64,000 bases of DNA from Actinomyces ruminicola (GCF_900103885.1 NZ_FNIM01000001.1:478138-542137); one strand, 5' to 3'; shown: positions 49,436 through 59,747, counted from the first letter of the stretch. Made by a program: numbers and translations. The notes: generated by a model from the letters alone, not told the origin.

Positions 49436-51781
49436 ATGAGTGAAGTGCCCCCTCCCAACCCGCCAGCCGAGCAGTCCGACGGCCCGGTCCCGCCGCAAAG
49501 CCCGCAGAGCGGCCCGGTCCCGCCGCCGGGCTCGGTGCCGCCACGAGATCACCAGGCACCTCCAGACGCCACTGCGCCTGGAGGACGGGTGCCGCCGCAG
49601 GGCGGGCCAGTGCCGCCTTACGCCGCCGCGCCGGGCGGGCCAGTACCGCCGGCCGGAACTGGCGGACAGATGCCGCCGCGGCGGTCGGCCGCGGCCGGGT
49701 TCTTCGACTCGCTGCGTCGTTCCGGCCTGATGCGCACGAATGAGCGGTGGATCGGGGGCGTAGCCGGCGGCCTGGCCCGCCGCCTCGACCTGGACCCCAC
49801 GCTGGTGCGCTGCGTGTGGGCGGTACTGGCTGTTTTCACCGGCCTGGGGCTGGTGCTGTACGGACTGGGCTGGGCGCTCATGCCGGAGGAGGCCGACGGC
49901 CGCATTCACCTGGAGCAGGTCCTGGCCGGTGACTTCGAGGCCGGATTCGCCGGCGCCGTGGCGACCTTCGTCTCCGGCTGGGTGCTGCTTGATCACGGGC
50001 TGATCCCCTACTGGTACATCGGCGCCTGGGTCGGCTCGGGTTACCAGGACGCCTTCTGGGCCGTGGTGTCGATCTGTGTGATGCTGGGCGTCCTGTACTG
50101 GGCGTACCGCGCCTTCCGCCGGCGGCGCCACCCGCAGTCCCCGGGCGGCCAGAGCGGCAACACCGGGCCGATGGCGCCGAGCACCGCACCATACGCGCAG
50201 GCACAGCAGTACACGCCGTCGGCACCGTATGCCCCCGGGCCGCAGCCCGGCCCGTATGCGCCAACCGGATCCCGGGTCGGCCCGGCGCCTGCTGCCGCTC
50301 CCGGCCCTACCCGGCCCACGCCGCCGCAGGGCTCGCCCTTGAGCGCCAGCGGACCGATGCACCCCGGTCCCGGCCAATCCATGCCCGCCAAGGCCTGCTC
50401 GCCCCATCCGACGCCGACGTCGTCTATGGCGGCGACCGCCCCTGCGGCATCCGTGCAGGGCGCGCCCACCGCACCTCCCGTGCGACCGGTACCGCCCGCG
50501 CCCATGCCCGTCAGGCCCCCGCGCCCACGTCGGCCCGGACCCGGCCGGCGCCTCGGCCTGGTGATTGTGGGCATCACCTTCTGCGTGCTGGCCGCGATCG
50601 TGCTGATCTGGTCGACGGGCGGCATGGGTCCGCTCGCGGCGGGCTTCGCAAGCATCGGCGCCGTCACCGCCCTGCTGGGGGCGGGCGTCATCATCAGCGC
50701 GCTGCGCGGACGCCGCGGCGGCTGGATGACCGGCCTGGGCTGGCTCGCCGCGCTGGTGGCCGTGCCCGTACTCATCGTCGGCACCAGCGTGCCGGACGGC
50801 GCCCTGAGCGCCACTGCGACCACCAGGGACACCCCCTCCGGCACCGTCACCCTCACCTGGGACGAGCTGGAGCCCCAGTTCGCCGCCGCCGACGGCGACC
50901 CGAACACGACAGTGGACCTGGGCAACTACGCCGTGGGCGAGCTCCTCCTCGACCTGACCGACATGCCGACCGGCGAGGAGCCGCAGGTGCGGGCACGGCT
51001 CAGCGTCGGCGTAGGCACCGTGCGTATCCGCACCACCATGGGGCAGAACCTGCGCCTCGACTCACGCGTCGGGCTTGGAGTCACTACCGCCACCGTCTTG
51101 GACGAATGGACGGTCGACGGGCGCTCCATCGACGAGTACGGCGGGTACTGGGACAGCCGCTTCACCGTAAACGGCGACAGCGTCGTCACCCGCCACGTGG
51201 AGCGGTGGCTTCCCGACGAGAGCACATCATTCGTCTCGCCTGCCGCCCAGGAGGCGACCACCGCGCTCAGGTTGGACATTGAGGTGGGCACCGGATCGGT
51301 GCGCGTGGACGAGTGGGCAAGCGGCATCACCTGGTGGGGTCACATGGATGACGCCGCGTGGATCGTCGAATACTGGCTCGACGAGCACGGCGGCTACCAC
51401 AGCGAACTCCCGGTTCCCGGCATGACGCATGCAGCAATCAATACGGAAACCGCCGCGGTATGCGCCGACGCGGTGACCGATGCCCTGGATCAGGCGGCCG
51501 CAGACGGCCAGGACGACAGCGAGTCGGGCGATGCAGACGACACCCAGGACTGGGAGGACCAGGACTGGTACGGAAGTTGGTACAGCGTGTCGGAGCTGAC
51601 CGGCGTGGGCCGCGAGGCCTGGGACAACTGCGTGAACGAGGCGCTGGAGGCCCAGGGCACTGAGGCCGCCGCCGATGCGTCCGCCTCGGCATCGCCGTCG
51701 TCAGCCCCGGGCCCGTCGCCCGAGCCGACCACCACGCCGTCGGCAACCGCGGCGGAGCCCAGCGCCTCCCCCACCCACTGA
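49436..51781 (+). CDS. PspC domain membrane protein with large C-terminal extracytoplasmic domain
   Basis: 781 residues. Pro-rich N-terminus (residues 1-80), PspC domain (WIGGVAGGLARRLDLDPTLV; GLGLVLYGLGWALMPEE), another TM pair, a second Pro-rich linker (about 240-380), three TM helices (VIVGITFCVLAAIVLI onwards), then a region with DUF2154/LiaF-like beta-repeats (VGVGTVRIRT, IEVGTGSVRVDEWASG) and an acidic Ser/Pro/Thr tail. Likely an envelope-stress output of the divergent two-component system. ATG 49436 lies in the context ATGGAGCCATGAG. Confidence 0.85.
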   Translation: MSEVPPPNPPAEQSDGPVPPQSPQSGPVPPPGSVPPRDHQAPPDATAPGGRVPPQGGPVPPYAAAPGGPVPPAGTGGQMPPRRSAAAGFFDSLRRSGLMRTNERWIGGVAGGLARRLDLDPTLVRCVWAVLAVFTGLGLVLYGLGWALMPEEADGRIHLEQVLAGDFEAGFAGAVATFVSGWVLLDHGLIPYWYIGAWVGSGYQDAFWAVVSICVMLGVLYWAYRAFRRRRHPQSPGGQSGNTGPMAPSTAPYAQAQQYTPSAPYAPGPQPGPYAPTGSRVGPAPAAAPGPTRPTPPQGSPLSASGPMHPGPGQSMPAKACSPHPTPTSSMAATAPAASVQGAPTAPPVRPVPPAPMPVRPPRPRRPGPGRRLGLVIVGITFCVLAAIVLIWSTGGMGPLAAGFASIGAVTALLGAGVIISALRGRRGGWMTGLGWLAALVAVPVLIVGTSVPDGALSATATTRDTPSGTVTLTWDELEPQFAAADGDPNTTVDLGNYAVGELLLDLTDMPTGEEPQVRARLSVGVGTVRIRTTMGQNLRLDSRVGLGVTTATVLDEWTVDGRSIDEYGGYWDSRFTVNGDSVVTRHVERWLPDESTSFVSPAAQEATTALRLDIEVGTGSVRVDEWASGITWWGHMDDAAWIVEYWLDEHGGYHSELPVPGMTHAAINTETAAVCADAVTDALDQAAADGQDDSESGDADDTQDWEDQDWYGSWYSVSELTGVGREAWDNCVNEALEAQGTEAAADASASASPSSAPGPSPEPTTTPSATAAEPSASPTH

Positions 51782-51808
51782 CCCGCGACGTTCTGCAAGG
51801 AGACGACC

Positions 51809-52372
51809 ATGAGCAACAACGAACTCACCGAGCCGATCGAAGCCGCCCCGGTGCAAGACACCGACCCGGCGGACACGAAAGCCGAGGCGCCGCAGGCCGA
51901 GGAGACAACCACGCCACTGCCGCTCACCTCCCCCGGCACCGCCTCTACACCGGATGAATCCGCCACCGCTCCGCTGCCCGCGCCGGCTACGACGCCGTCC
52001 TCCCCCGAGGACACCTGGGAGCTGCCCGGCGGGAAGCCGCCCGAGTCCCCCGCGCCGCCCAAGGACGCCAAGGATCTACCCGTCACCCCTGAGCGGGACG
52101 TGTGGAGCGGACCGCGCCGTCCTGCCGCGGCGCAGCCCGGCGCCCCGGGCGCGGCCACCACCGCGCCCGCCCCGCGCGGCGTGCGGGCCACCACCCTGGT
52201 GTGGGGCCTGATCCTGCTGGTGCTGGGCGGGCTGCTGATCGCCGTCGCCGCCGGGCTGCAGATCGACCTGGTCACCGCCGTGATCGTGCTGCTGGCTGGC
52301 GTCGGCGTGGCCCTGCTGATCACGGCGCTGCTGCCCCGTCGCAAGGCCGGCGCCCCGGGGGCGGGGGCCTGA
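51809..52372 (+). CDS. Small membrane protein with disordered N-terminus
   Basis: 187 residues of unknown function. Residues 1-125 are acidic, Pro/Thr/Ala-rich and probably disordered; residues 126-175 form two TM helices (TTLVWGLILLVLGGLLIAVA; AVIVLLAGVGVALLITALL). AAGGAGA precedes the ATG. It follows the PspC gene by 27 bases and is probably in its operon. Confidence 0.82.
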   Translation: MSNNELTEPIEAAPVQDTDPADTKAEAPQAEETTTPLPLTSPGTASTPDESATAPLPAPATTPSSPEDTWELPGGKPPESPAPPKDAKDLPVTPERDVWSGPRRPAAAQPGAPGAATTAPAPRGVRATTLVWGLILLVLGGLLIAVAAGLQIDLVTAVIVLLAGVGVALLITALLPRRKAGAPGAGA

Positions 52373-52395
52373 GGCGGCGCAGCGGACATGCGGAG

Positions 52396-52436
52396 CGCAG
52401 CGGGACCGGCGCGTCATCAGCGCCGGTCCCGCTGCG
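52396..52436. terminator. Strong bidirectional terminator
   Basis: 17-bp perfect stem (arms 52396-52412 and 52420-52436; core GCAGCGGGACCGGCGC) with a 7-base loop GTCATCA, between the convergent membrane-protein and DJ-1 genes. Confidence 0.85.
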
Positions 52437-52469
52437 TCACTTATGCCGGTCCCGCGGTGAGGAACGGCG

Positions 52470-53054
52470 TCAGTGCTGGTAGACGATGCCGCGCTTAACG
52501 GCCTCTACCGCGTCGTCACCCAGGTAGTGGCGCACGATCTCCAGGCCCAGCTCGATGGCGGTGCCCATGCCCCTACTGGTCAGCAGCTGGTCGTCCACCA
52601 CGACCGCCGCCTCGCTGGTGCGGGCGCCGCGGGTGGCCAGGAGCTCCATGAAGTTCGGGTTCGCGGTGGCCGCGCGCCCTTCCAGCAGGCCCAGCTCGGC
52701 CAGGATCGACGGGGCGGCGCAGATGGCGGCGACGGGACGGCCCTGGCCCATGCGGGCGGTGACCTCAGCGGTGATGGCCGGGACGGCCTTGAGGTTGGGG
52801 GTTCCGGGAATGCCGCCGGGCAGGAACACCAGGTCGTAGTCGGCCAGGTTCACCTCTTCGAGCAGCGCCTCGCAGGTAATCACCACCTGGTGGGAGGAGG
52901 TGACCGTCAGGCGGTCGCCGACGGCGATCAGCTCGGTGGGAATGCCGGCGCGGAACAGCACATCGACTACGGCCAGCGCCTCCACCTCCTCCAGGCCCTC
53001 GGCGATGAGGACGGCGACCTTCTTGTCGGTGGCGAGCTTGGCAGGCGTGGGCAT
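52470..53054 (-). CDS. DJ-1/PfpI family protein
   Basis: 194 residues, class I glutamine-amidotransferase-like fold. VAVLIAEGLEEVEALAVVDV with the conserved Glu, DLVFLPGGIPGTPNL, and nucleophile elbow AAICAAPSILAELG. Close to the DJ-1/YajL/ThiJ group; chaperone or deglycase function is debated in the family. AGGAGG lies five bases before ATG 53054. Confidence 0.92.
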   Translation of the reverse strand: MPTPAKLATDKKVAVLIAEGLEEVEALAVVDVLFRAGIPTELIAVGDRLTVTSSHQVVITCEALLEEVNLADYDLVFLPGGIPGTPNLKAVPAITAEVTARMGQGRPVAAICAAPSILAELGLLEGRAATANPNFMELLATRGARTSEAAVVVDDQLLTSRGMGTAIELGLEIVRHYLGDDAVEAVKRGIVYQH

Positions 53055-53101
53055 GGTTCCTCCTGAGTCGGGCCCGGCGTGTGAGCGCGTGCCGGGCACC
53101 C

Positions 53102-54619
53102 TCAGCGTACGCGGACCAGCCACTTCATGCCGCGGTCAATGATGGGGCGGGCGGAGGCGGGCACATACACGGCCAGGCCCGTCTCACTGACGGGGAACTC
53201 GGCGCTGCCGTCACCGCCGATGGTGATGGCTCCGTGCCCGCCGATGGCGCAGATCCACCGCTCCCCCGCGTGCCGGGCGCCGACGTACAGGCGCTTGCTC
53301 GCGGCCAGGGCGGTGGACAGGACGACGGCGATCCCGGAGCCGGGGTGGGAGTCGTCGCCCTCCCGGGTGAAGCCGACCAGGTCGGCTGCGTTGAAGACGT
53401 CGTGCTGCGGGCCGTAGGCGAGACTGCGACGCAGCCGCATGAGCAGGGGCAGCTCGATGCACGCGGAGATGTCTCCGGTTTCGGGGGTGCCGAACAGGTC
53501 GCCCCAGAACACGCAGGGGGTGCCTTCCTGGCGCAGCAGGATCAGCGCGTAGGCGGCGGGCTTGAAACCGGGCTCGACGAAGGACTGCAGGGACTGGCCC
53601 GGCTGGGTGTCGTGGTTCTCCACGAAGGTGACGGCGTGGTCGGGGTCTGCCTCCACCAGAGTGTGCTCGAAGATCTTCGACAGGTCGAAGCGGTCCTTGA
53701 AGGAGGCGTGGAACAGCCGGTAGTGCAGCGGGGTGTCGAACATGCACATGATCGGCTCCTCGCCCAGGTAGGCGCACAACTCCGCGGCGTCTCGGGACCA
53801 GAACTCGCCGACGGCGGGCACGTCCCGCCCGGTGGCCTCACGCAGGGCCGGCAGCCAGCGGCGGTAGAACTCGCGGCTCATGTGCTTCAGGGCGTCCAGC
53901 CGCACGCCGTCGACGCCGGTGGTCTCCAGGTACCAGCGGCCCCAGCGGATCAGCTCGTCAGACACCTTCGGGTTGTTCAGGTCGACGTCGGCGCCCATGA
54001 GGTAGTCGAAGTTGCCGAGCTCATCGGTGACGTCCTCGTTCCACTCCTTGCCCTCGAACAGCCACACCCCGTTGCGCCGGGTCTGCTCGTCCCAGTCGGT
54101 GCCCAGGAAGCAGGTGTGGTCCCAGGTGAAGTCGGAGTAGGTGCCGTGGCGTCCGGGGAAGGTGAAGCGGGTCCAGGCGGTGATGGTGGCCGGGTCCGCG
54201 ATGGGCTTGCGGCGGTCGGCGGCGTCGACCTCGATGGCGCGCACCTGCTCGGCGCCGTCGGCGCCCATGCGGTGGTTCAGGACGATGTCCGCCAGCACCT
54301 CCATGCCGGCCGCCCGCAGGGCCGCCACGGCAGCGACATACTCGTCCTTGGTCCCGTACTTGGTGGGGACGGTTCCCTTCTGGTCGAACTCGCCCAGGTC
54401 GTAGGTGTCATAGACGCCGTAGCCGACGTCGTTGATGCCGGCCTGTCCCTTGTAGGCGGGCGGCAGCCAGATGGTGGTGACGCCGGAATCGGCGATCAGG
54501 GCGGCGTTATCGCTCAGGAAGCGCCAGTGGCTGGAGTCGGCGGCGAGATCCCACGCGAATCCTTGGAGCATGATCGGGTTTTCGCGCCCGCCGGTACCGA
54601 AGGTCGTGCTGTCACTCAC
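53102..54619 (-). CDS. Cytoplasmic alpha-amylase, GH13
   Basis: 505 residues without signal peptide, resembling cytoplasmic GH13_5 amylases. GVTTIWLPPAYKGQAGINDV, MEVLADIVLNHRMG, nucleophile D242 in GVDGVRLDALKH, acid/base E272 in AVGEFWSRD, and D337 in FVENHDTQPGQ. Acts on internal glycogen or maltodextrins. GTG start with a TAGGCT box six bases upstream. Starts after the ABC gene promoter region in the same direction. Confidence 0.93.
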   Translation of the reverse strand: MSDSTTFGTGGRENPIMLQGFAWDLAADSSHWRFLSDNAALIADSGVTTIWLPPAYKGQAGINDVGYGVYDTYDLGEFDQKGTVPTKYGTKDEYVAAVAALRAAGMEVLADIVLNHRMGADGAEQVRAIEVDAADRRKPIADPATITAWTRFTFPGRHGTYSDFTWDHTCFLGTDWDEQTRRNGVWLFEGKEWNEDVTDELGNFDYLMGADVDLNNPKVSDELIRWGRWYLETTGVDGVRLDALKHMSREFYRRWLPALREATGRDVPAVGEFWSRDAAELCAYLGEEPIMCMFDTPLHYRLFHASFKDRFDLSKIFEHTLVEADPDHAVTFVENHDTQPGQSLQSFVEPGFKPAAYALILLRQEGTPCVFWGDLFGTPETGDISACIELPLLMRLRRSLAYGPQHDVFNAADLVGFTREGDDSHPGSGIAVVLSTALAASKRLYVGARHAGERWICAIGGHGAITIGGDGSAEFPVSETGLAVYVPASARPIIDRGMKWLVRVR

Positions 54620-54625
54620 AGGGGC

Positions 54626-54631
54626 AGCCTA
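54626..54631 (-). promoter_or_regulatory. -10 box (TAGGCT) six bases before the amylase GTG
   Basis: Same hexamer and same six-base spacing as at nucS; no ribosome binding site. Leaderless start. Confidence 0.5.
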
Positions 54632-54676
54632 CCGGAGGGGCGAAACGGCCACCGCGGGCCCATCCCGAAGCCGCCT

Positions 54677-57600
54677 TCACTCAGAGCGCAGCGCCTCCAC
54701 CGGGTCCTCCCGCGCCGCCTTGCCCGAGGGGATCAGACCGGCCAGCACCGTGAGCCCCACCGAGATAAGGACCAGCACGACGGCGGCGCTCACCGGCAGC
54801 TGGGCGATGGACTCCACCCCGAAGCGCCCGTAGATAAAGGCGTTCAGGGGCAGGCTCACCAGCAGGGTGATGCCCACGCCCATGAGTCCGGCGAGCAGCC
54901 CCTCAATGACGGTCTCGGCGTTGAACACGTGGCGGATGTCGGAGCGGGAGGCGCCCACCGCCCGCAGGATGCCGATCTCCTTGCGGCGCTCCAGCACCGA
55001 GATGTAGGTGATGATGGCGATCATGATGCTGGAGACCACCAGGGAGATGGCCACGAAGGCGATCAGCAGCCAGGAGATGATGTTGACGATCCGGGTCACC
55101 GAGCTCATCAGTACCCCGACCACGTCGGTATAGGTGATGACCTTGTCGTCGGCCCCGGCGGCGGCCTGCTGGGCGTTGTAGTCCTCCAGGATCTGCTTGA
55201 CCGCGTCCTTGGCGGCGAAGTCCTTGGGGTAGATGTCGATCTCGCTGGGGTTGTCCAGGTCCGCCCAGCCCAGCGCGGACAGGTTCGACTCGTAGGTCGC
55301 GACCTCGGTGCTGACCAGGGTGCTTAGCAGTTCGGCGAGCTCCTCGGGGGTCATGTCCAGCTGGAAGGCCTGGGCGAAGGCGTCGGTGTCCACGCTCATG
55401 GCGTCGGCGAAGTCGGTGGCCAGCTGGCTGGTGGCGGCCTGCACCTGGGCGGTGATCTGGGTCTGGATGGCGGTCATCATCTGGCTCATGGCGGTGGCCA
55501 TGGCCTGCTGCACGGCGCTGGAGAGCGCCTGGGTGATGGAGCCGGTGACGGCCGCGGCCACCTGGGAGCCGATCTCGGCCACCAGCTGGTCGCGCACGGC
55601 GTCGGAGATCTCGGCGACGGCGGGGTCGGATCCCAGTGCCGCGGTGAGGTTCTCGGTGAGCTTGGCCGAGTCGATGACCTCGTCGGAGCCGAGCGTGTCC
55701 GCGATGGTGCGCTGCACGTCCTCCTGGGAGAGGTAGTCGGTCACCAGCGTGCCCAGTTCGGGGTCGTCAGCGGGGTCGGCGGGATCCTCACCGGCAGCGT
55801 GCTCGGCGTAGTAGTCGGTGAAGCCGGCGATCAGAGAGGTCATCATGGCCGAGACCTGCGCGTCGGCGCCCTCCTTGATGACGCCGTCGGACAGGGCCTG
55901 GGTGATCAGGGTGACGTAGTCGACGTCGGCGAGCTGCGGGAACTGCTGCTCCAGGTCGGTCAGGCTGAGGGAGGACAGGTCCAGACCCGACAGGTCGATG
56001 TCGGGCTGGGCGTCTGCCAGCCCGGACAAGTCCAGGCCGGAGAAGTCCATCTGGGTGGTGTCCAGGCCGGACAGGTCTATGCCCGACAGATCCATGCCGG
56101 AAAGGTCCAAGGCGCTGGGGTCGATCTGGAAGGCGGCCCGCAGCTGGGACTCGTCGATGGTGAACAGGCTGGAGATGTCGAACTCGGTGTCCCCGGTGGC
56201 GTCGGCCTCCTCGGCGAAGGTCTTGCCGGTGAAGACGTCCACTTCAGGGTCGGCCAGCTGTGCCTTGACGATGTCTGAGGCTGCGGCCTGCTCCACCAGG
56301 TGCTCGGTCAGGTCGGGGGTGTAATAGATGCCGGGGGTTAGGGATGCCTGCGCGCCACTCGCGCGCACCACGCCCACCACGGTCATGGTCTCGCCGTCTG
56401 CGACCAGGGAGGACATATACGCCGCGTCGGCGGACTTGTCGGTCCACACCTGGTAATCGGCGTCGTACACGTAGCGCGCATGGGCGGGTACCAGGCTCAG
56501 GGTGCGGCCGATCAGGTCGTTGTAGGTGTAGGTGCGCTCGGCGGTCGAGTCCGAGGTGGAGTCGGTGCCGCCATCGGTGGGCGTGGAGCTGGGCGCAGCG
56601 GTGGGTGCGGTGGTGGGGACCGCCATGGCGCCCGAGGCGTTTCCCACGTAGGTCTGCACCAGTTGCTCCAACTCGCTGTGCTCGCGCAGGCCAAGCGCGT
56701 ACTCGGTCAGGTCGCTCATGCGGCCGTCCTCCGGCAGCACCAGGACCAGCTCGTTGTACGCGGTGGGCCAGCGCCCGGCGGCGACGTCGTACTGGTCGGC
56801 GTACAACCCGGTGTCGGCGGCTAGCTGGCGGAAGGCGCTCATCTGCATGGTGGCGGTCATGGCGCCGAAGGAGGCGAATGCCGAGTCGGGGTTGACCTGG
56901 GTGGGCAGCTTCGAGGAGGCCTCGTCGACCGGCAGGTACAGCTGCGGGGTGACGTCGTAGAGGTACTCGATGGCGTTGACGTGGACGCCGATGCCGCCGC
57001 CGTCGGCGTCGAAGTAGGCCTTGAGGGAGGCCAGGTCATTGCTGTTGGCCGAGCCGAACATATTGCGCACGTCGCCCCGCTCGCCGACAACGCCGTCGGG
57101 CAGTTCCTCCTGGGTACCGGTGTCGGTGGCCTGGGCGATCATGGCGGTGTAGTCCATGCCCAGCCGCTCGATCTGCAGCGGGTAGGAGGAGAGCGTCTCC
57201 TCCTCGGTGCGGGCGATGTAGGCGTTGACCCCGTTGGCCAGCGCCAGAATCAGGGCGATGCCGATAATGCCGATGGACCCCGCGAAGGAGGTCATCAGGG
57301 TGCGGCCCTTCTTGGTCATCAGGTTGCTGAAGGACAGCGACAGGGCGGTCAGCGGCCCCATGCGGGTGCGGCGCGGCGGCCGGGCCGCACGGGCGTCGTC
57401 GGCGGCGGGGTAGTAGGGGGCGGTGTCGGAGGTGATGCGCCCGTCGGCGAGCTCGACGATGCGAGTGGCGTAGTCGTGGGCGAGCTCGGGGTTGTGGGTG
57501 ACCATGATGACCAGCCGGTCGGAGGCGACCTCGCGCAGCAGGTCCATTACCTGGACGGAGGTGGTCGAGTCCAGGGCGCCGGTGGGCTCGTCGGCGAGCA

Positions 57601-58087
57601 GGATCTCGGGGTCGTTGATGAGCGCGCGTGCGATGGCCACGCGCTGCATCTGCCCGCCGGAGAGCTGGTTGGGACGCTTGTGGACGTGGTCGGCCAGCCC
57701 CACCTCCTCCAGGGCCTCCAGGGCCCGGCGGCGCCGCTCACCCCGGGAGACGCCGGTCAGGGTCAGGGCGAGCTCTACGTTGGCCAGCACGCTCTGGTGC
57801 GGGATCAGGTTGTAGGACTGGAAGACGAAGCCGATGCGGTTGTTGCGGTAGGCGTCCCAGTCGCGGCTGCGGTAGTCCTTGGTGGAGATGCCGTCAATGA
57901 CCAGATCCCCGGAGTCGAAGTGGTCCAGGCCGCCGATGACGTTGAGCATGGTGGTCTTGCCGCTGCCGGACTGGCCGAGCACGGCGACGAACTCGTTGTC
58001 CCGGAAGGACACGGTTACGCCGTCAAGGGCGGTCTGGTCGAAGGAGGCGGTGCGGTAGGACTTGGTTATCTCGTGCAGCTCAAGCAT
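54677..58087 (-). CDS. ABC transporter with fused ATPase and FtsX-like permease (MacB-type)
   Basis: 1136 residues. N-terminal LolD/MacB-type ATPase: [16 protein letters not shown] at 38, [33 protein letters not shown]1 at about 263-290, an extracytoplasmic domain of some 700 residues, then three TM helices with [32 protein letters not shown] and a C-terminal Lys/Glu tail. The large domain contains tandem D-L-S-G-x pentads (about residues 650-715) and long coiled-coil stretches. Probably a mechanotransmission or peptide/lipoprotein export system. GGAGAG precedes the ATG. Confidence 0.9.
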   Translation of the reverse strand: MLELHEITKSYRTASFDQTALDGVTVSFRDNEFVAVLGQSGSGKTTMLNVIGGLDHFDSGDLVIDGISTKDYRSRDWDAYRNNRIGFVFQSYNLIPHQSVLANVELALTLTGVSRGERRRRALEALEEVGLADHVHKRPNQLSGGQMQRVAIARALINDPEILLADEPTGALDSTTSVQVMDLLREVASDRLVIMVTHNPELAHDYATRIVELADGRITSDTAPYYPAADDARAARPPRRTRMGPLTALSLSFSNLMTKKGRTLMTSFAGSIGIIGIALILALANGVNAYIARTEEETLSSYPLQIERLGMDYTAMIAQATDTGTQEELPDGVVGERGDVRNMFGSANSNDLASLKAYFDADGGGIGVHVNAIEYLYDVTPQLYLPVDEASSKLPTQVNPDSAFASFGAMTATMQMSAFRQLAADTGLYADQYDVAAGRWPTAYNELVLVLPEDGRMSDLTEYALGLREHSELEQLVQTYVGNASGAMAVPTTAPTAAPSSTPTDGGTDSTSDSTAERTYTYNDLIGRTLSLVPAHARYVYDADYQVWTDKSADAAYMSSLVADGETMTVVGVVRASGAQASLTPGIYYTPDLTEHLVEQAAASDIVKAQLADPEVDVFTGKTFAEEADATGDTEFDISSLFTIDESQLRAAFQIDPSALDLSGMDLSGIDLSGLDTTQMDFSGLDLSGLADAQPDIDLSGLDLSSLSLTDLEQQFPQLADVDYVTLITQALSDGVIKEGADAQVSAMMTSLIAGFTDYYAEHAAGEDPADPADDPELGTLVTDYLSQEDVQRTIADTLGSDEVIDSAKLTENLTAALGSDPAVAEISDAVRDQLVAEIGSQVAAAVTGSITQALSSAVQQAMATAMSQMMTAIQTQITAQVQAATSQLATDFADAMSVDTDAFAQAFQLDMTPEELAELLSTLVSTEVATYESNLSALGWADLDNPSEIDIYPKDFAAKDAVKQILEDYNAQQAAAGADDKVITYTDVVGVLMSSVTRIVNIISWLLIAFVAISLVVSSIMIAIITYISVLERRKEIGILRAVGASRSDIRHVFNAETVIEGLLAGLMGVGITLLVSLPLNAFIYGRFGVESIAQLPVSAAVVLVLISVGLTVLAGLIPSGKAAREDPVEALRSE

Positions 58088-58117
58088 GGGCTCTCCGGAG
58101 CGGGGGTCGAGTCCCAG

Positions 58118-58146
58118 ACCCTATGACGTTTTCCTGAAAGAACCAA
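58118..58146 (-). promoter_or_regulatory. Promoter of the fused ABC transporter gene
   Basis: Sense strand TTGGTT (plus 58141-58146), 17-base spacer, TAGGGT (plus 58118-58123), about 30 bases upstream of the ATG. Array D begins 20 bases upstream of the -35. Confidence 0.5.
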
Positions 58147-58166
58147 CAAAGCTGCGCCGTCCCTTC

Positions 58167-58209
58167 GCCGAGGTCGGTAGAAGTAACGTGCCCAGATCGG
58201 TAGATATGA
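58167..58209 (+). repeat. Tandem repeat array D: two units upstream of the ABC gene
   Basis: GAGGTCGGT at 58170 and CAGATCGGT at 58193, spacing 23; the first unit continues AGAAGTAACGTGCC and the second AGATATGAC. Confidence 0.85.
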
Positions 58210-58259
58210 CGAGTGTCAGTACGGGAGCCATCACGGCCGCGGTCACCCGGCCCGCGAGT

Positions 58260-59111
58260 TCAGTCCGCTTCCAGTAGGCCCGTCCAGGCCAGGAAGTCCA
58301 CGGTGCGCTCCACCGCCGTCTCGAAGTCCGCATCCGCGAAGCCGTGTCCGGCGCCCGGGATGCGCTCGAGGCGGGCGTCGGGGAGGGTGCGGGCGGCCGC
58401 CTGGGAGACGGCCAGCGGCACGTCGGCGTCCGCATCGCCGTGTACCAGCAGCACCGGGGAGCGGTAGCGGCGCATGGCGGCGTCGACGTCGCGGCTCCAC
58501 AGGTCGCGGGCGAAGTCCCGTCCGAGCACGATGTCGCGGCCGTCGACGTGGGAGGTGAAGGTCTCCGGCACCGCGCCGAGGCGTCCGAAGCGACGCCGCA
58601 CGGCGGCCGGGGCGGCGAGCGCCGGGTACCACAGCGCCAGCGCGGCGATCTGGGCCGGGCGGGCGGCGGCCGCCTCCATGGCGACGAGCCCTCCCTGGCT
58701 GCGGCCGAACAGGGCAATGCGGAAGGTGTCCACGAAGGGCCAGGTCTGGGCCGCCTCCAGCACGGCCTCCAGGTCGGCCACCTCGGTGCCGACGGTCATG
58801 GCGGTGGTCGGTCCCGCCGTCGGCGCCCCTCCCCCACGGAAATGCGGGGCAATGGTGACGGCGCCCGCGGCCGCCAAGCGCTGCGCCACCGGGGCCACTC
58901 GCAGCCCGGACTCCCCCAGGCCGTGACAGCACACCACCAGCGGGGCTCGCATCCGCCCGGCTGCGGCGGCGCGGGGCACATAGGCCAGGGCGTGGACGAG
59001 CCCGCCCGGGTCGGCATCCGTGGCGTCAACCCGCGCGGTCAGTTCATGAGCCGAATAGTCGACCGTCCCGCGTGCGGAGCCGTCGGCAAGCGATGCAAAT
59101 GCCTCACCCAT
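58260..59111 (-). CDS. Alpha/beta hydrolase (acyl esterase / dienelactone-hydrolase-like)
   Basis: 283 residues. Oxyanion segment LVVCCHGLGESG, nucleophile elbow LFGRSQGGLVAME (Ser), acid in VLLVHGDADADVPLA and histidine in PGAGHGFADADF complete the triad. Substrate unknown; it resembles BAAT/prolyl-oligopeptidase-like esterases. No signal peptide. Downstream of ogt in the same direction with a 75-base gap. Confidence 0.85.
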   Translation of the reverse strand: MGEAFASLADGSARGTVDYSAHELTARVDATDADPGGLVHALAYVPRAAAAGRMRAPLVVCCHGLGESGLRVAPVAQRLAAAGAVTIAPHFRGGGAPTAGPTTAMTVGTEVADLEAVLEAAQTWPFVDTFRIALFGRSQGGLVAMEAAAARPAQIAALALWYPALAAPAAVRRRFGRLGAVPETFTSHVDGRDIVLGRDFARDLWSRDVDAAMRRYRSPVLLVHGDADADVPLAVSQAAARTLPDARLERIPGAGHGFADADFETAVERTVDFLAWTGLLEAD

Positions 59112-59186
59112 GCCGTCCCGCCCGACTCCGGTGGACGGCAGCGGGATGGATGCTCCCGGACTCGGGCTGGGAAGGCTGCGTATAGC

Positions 59187-59747
59187 TCATGCGACCGTCA
59201 CCCCTTCCAGCCGGAGCAGCGCGGCCTTGCGCTCGGGCCCGCCCGCGTAGCCGGTCAGCGCCCCGTTCGCCCCGAGCACACGATGGCAGGGCACGAGCAC
59301 GCTGATGGGGTTGCGGCCCACGGCAGAGCCGACGGCGCGGGCGGAGGTGGGGCGGCCGGTCTCGGCGGCGAGGTCTGCGGCGATGCGCCCGTAGGTGGTG
59401 GTGCGTCCGCGGGGGATGGTGCGCAGCCGGGCCCAAACATCCTGCTGGAAGGCGGTGCCGGTCGACGCTAGGGCGGGCATCGGCCCGGGGTCCGCGCCGG
59501 CGAAGTAGCGCTCCAGCCAGGTGCGGGTGGCCGCAAGCACGGCGGGTTCGGCCGGGTCGCCCGCGGCCACGGTCAGCGCACCGTCGGCCAGCCCGGCCCG
59601 GTCGTGCTTCTGCCCGTCGAACCAGGCGCCGACGACGGCGCCGCCCTCGGGCAACCCCTCCCCCGTGGCGGCGGCGAGTGTCATGGGGCCGAGCGGAGAG
59701 GTGTAGGCCTGCAGATAGGCCTCCGCATACTGGGCGGCGGGAGTCAC
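59187..59747 (-). CDS. ogt: Methylated-DNA--protein-cysteine methyltransferase
   Basis: 186-residue single-use repair protein removing O6-alkylguanine lesions. Winged helix TAFQQDVWARLRTIPRGRTT, TYGRIAA, and the alkyl-acceptor Cys in SVLVPCHRVLGANG. The GTG overlaps the preceding gene stop by four bases. Confidence 0.93.
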   Translation of the reverse strand: MTPAAQYAEAYLQAYTSPLGPMTLAAATGEGLPEGGAVVGAWFDGQKHDRAGLADGALTVAAGDPAEPAVLAATRTWLERYFAGADPGPMPALASTGTAFQQDVWARLRTIPRGRTTTYGRIAADLAAETGRPTSARAVGSAVGRNPISVLVPCHRVLGANGALTGYAGGPERKAALLRLEGVTVA

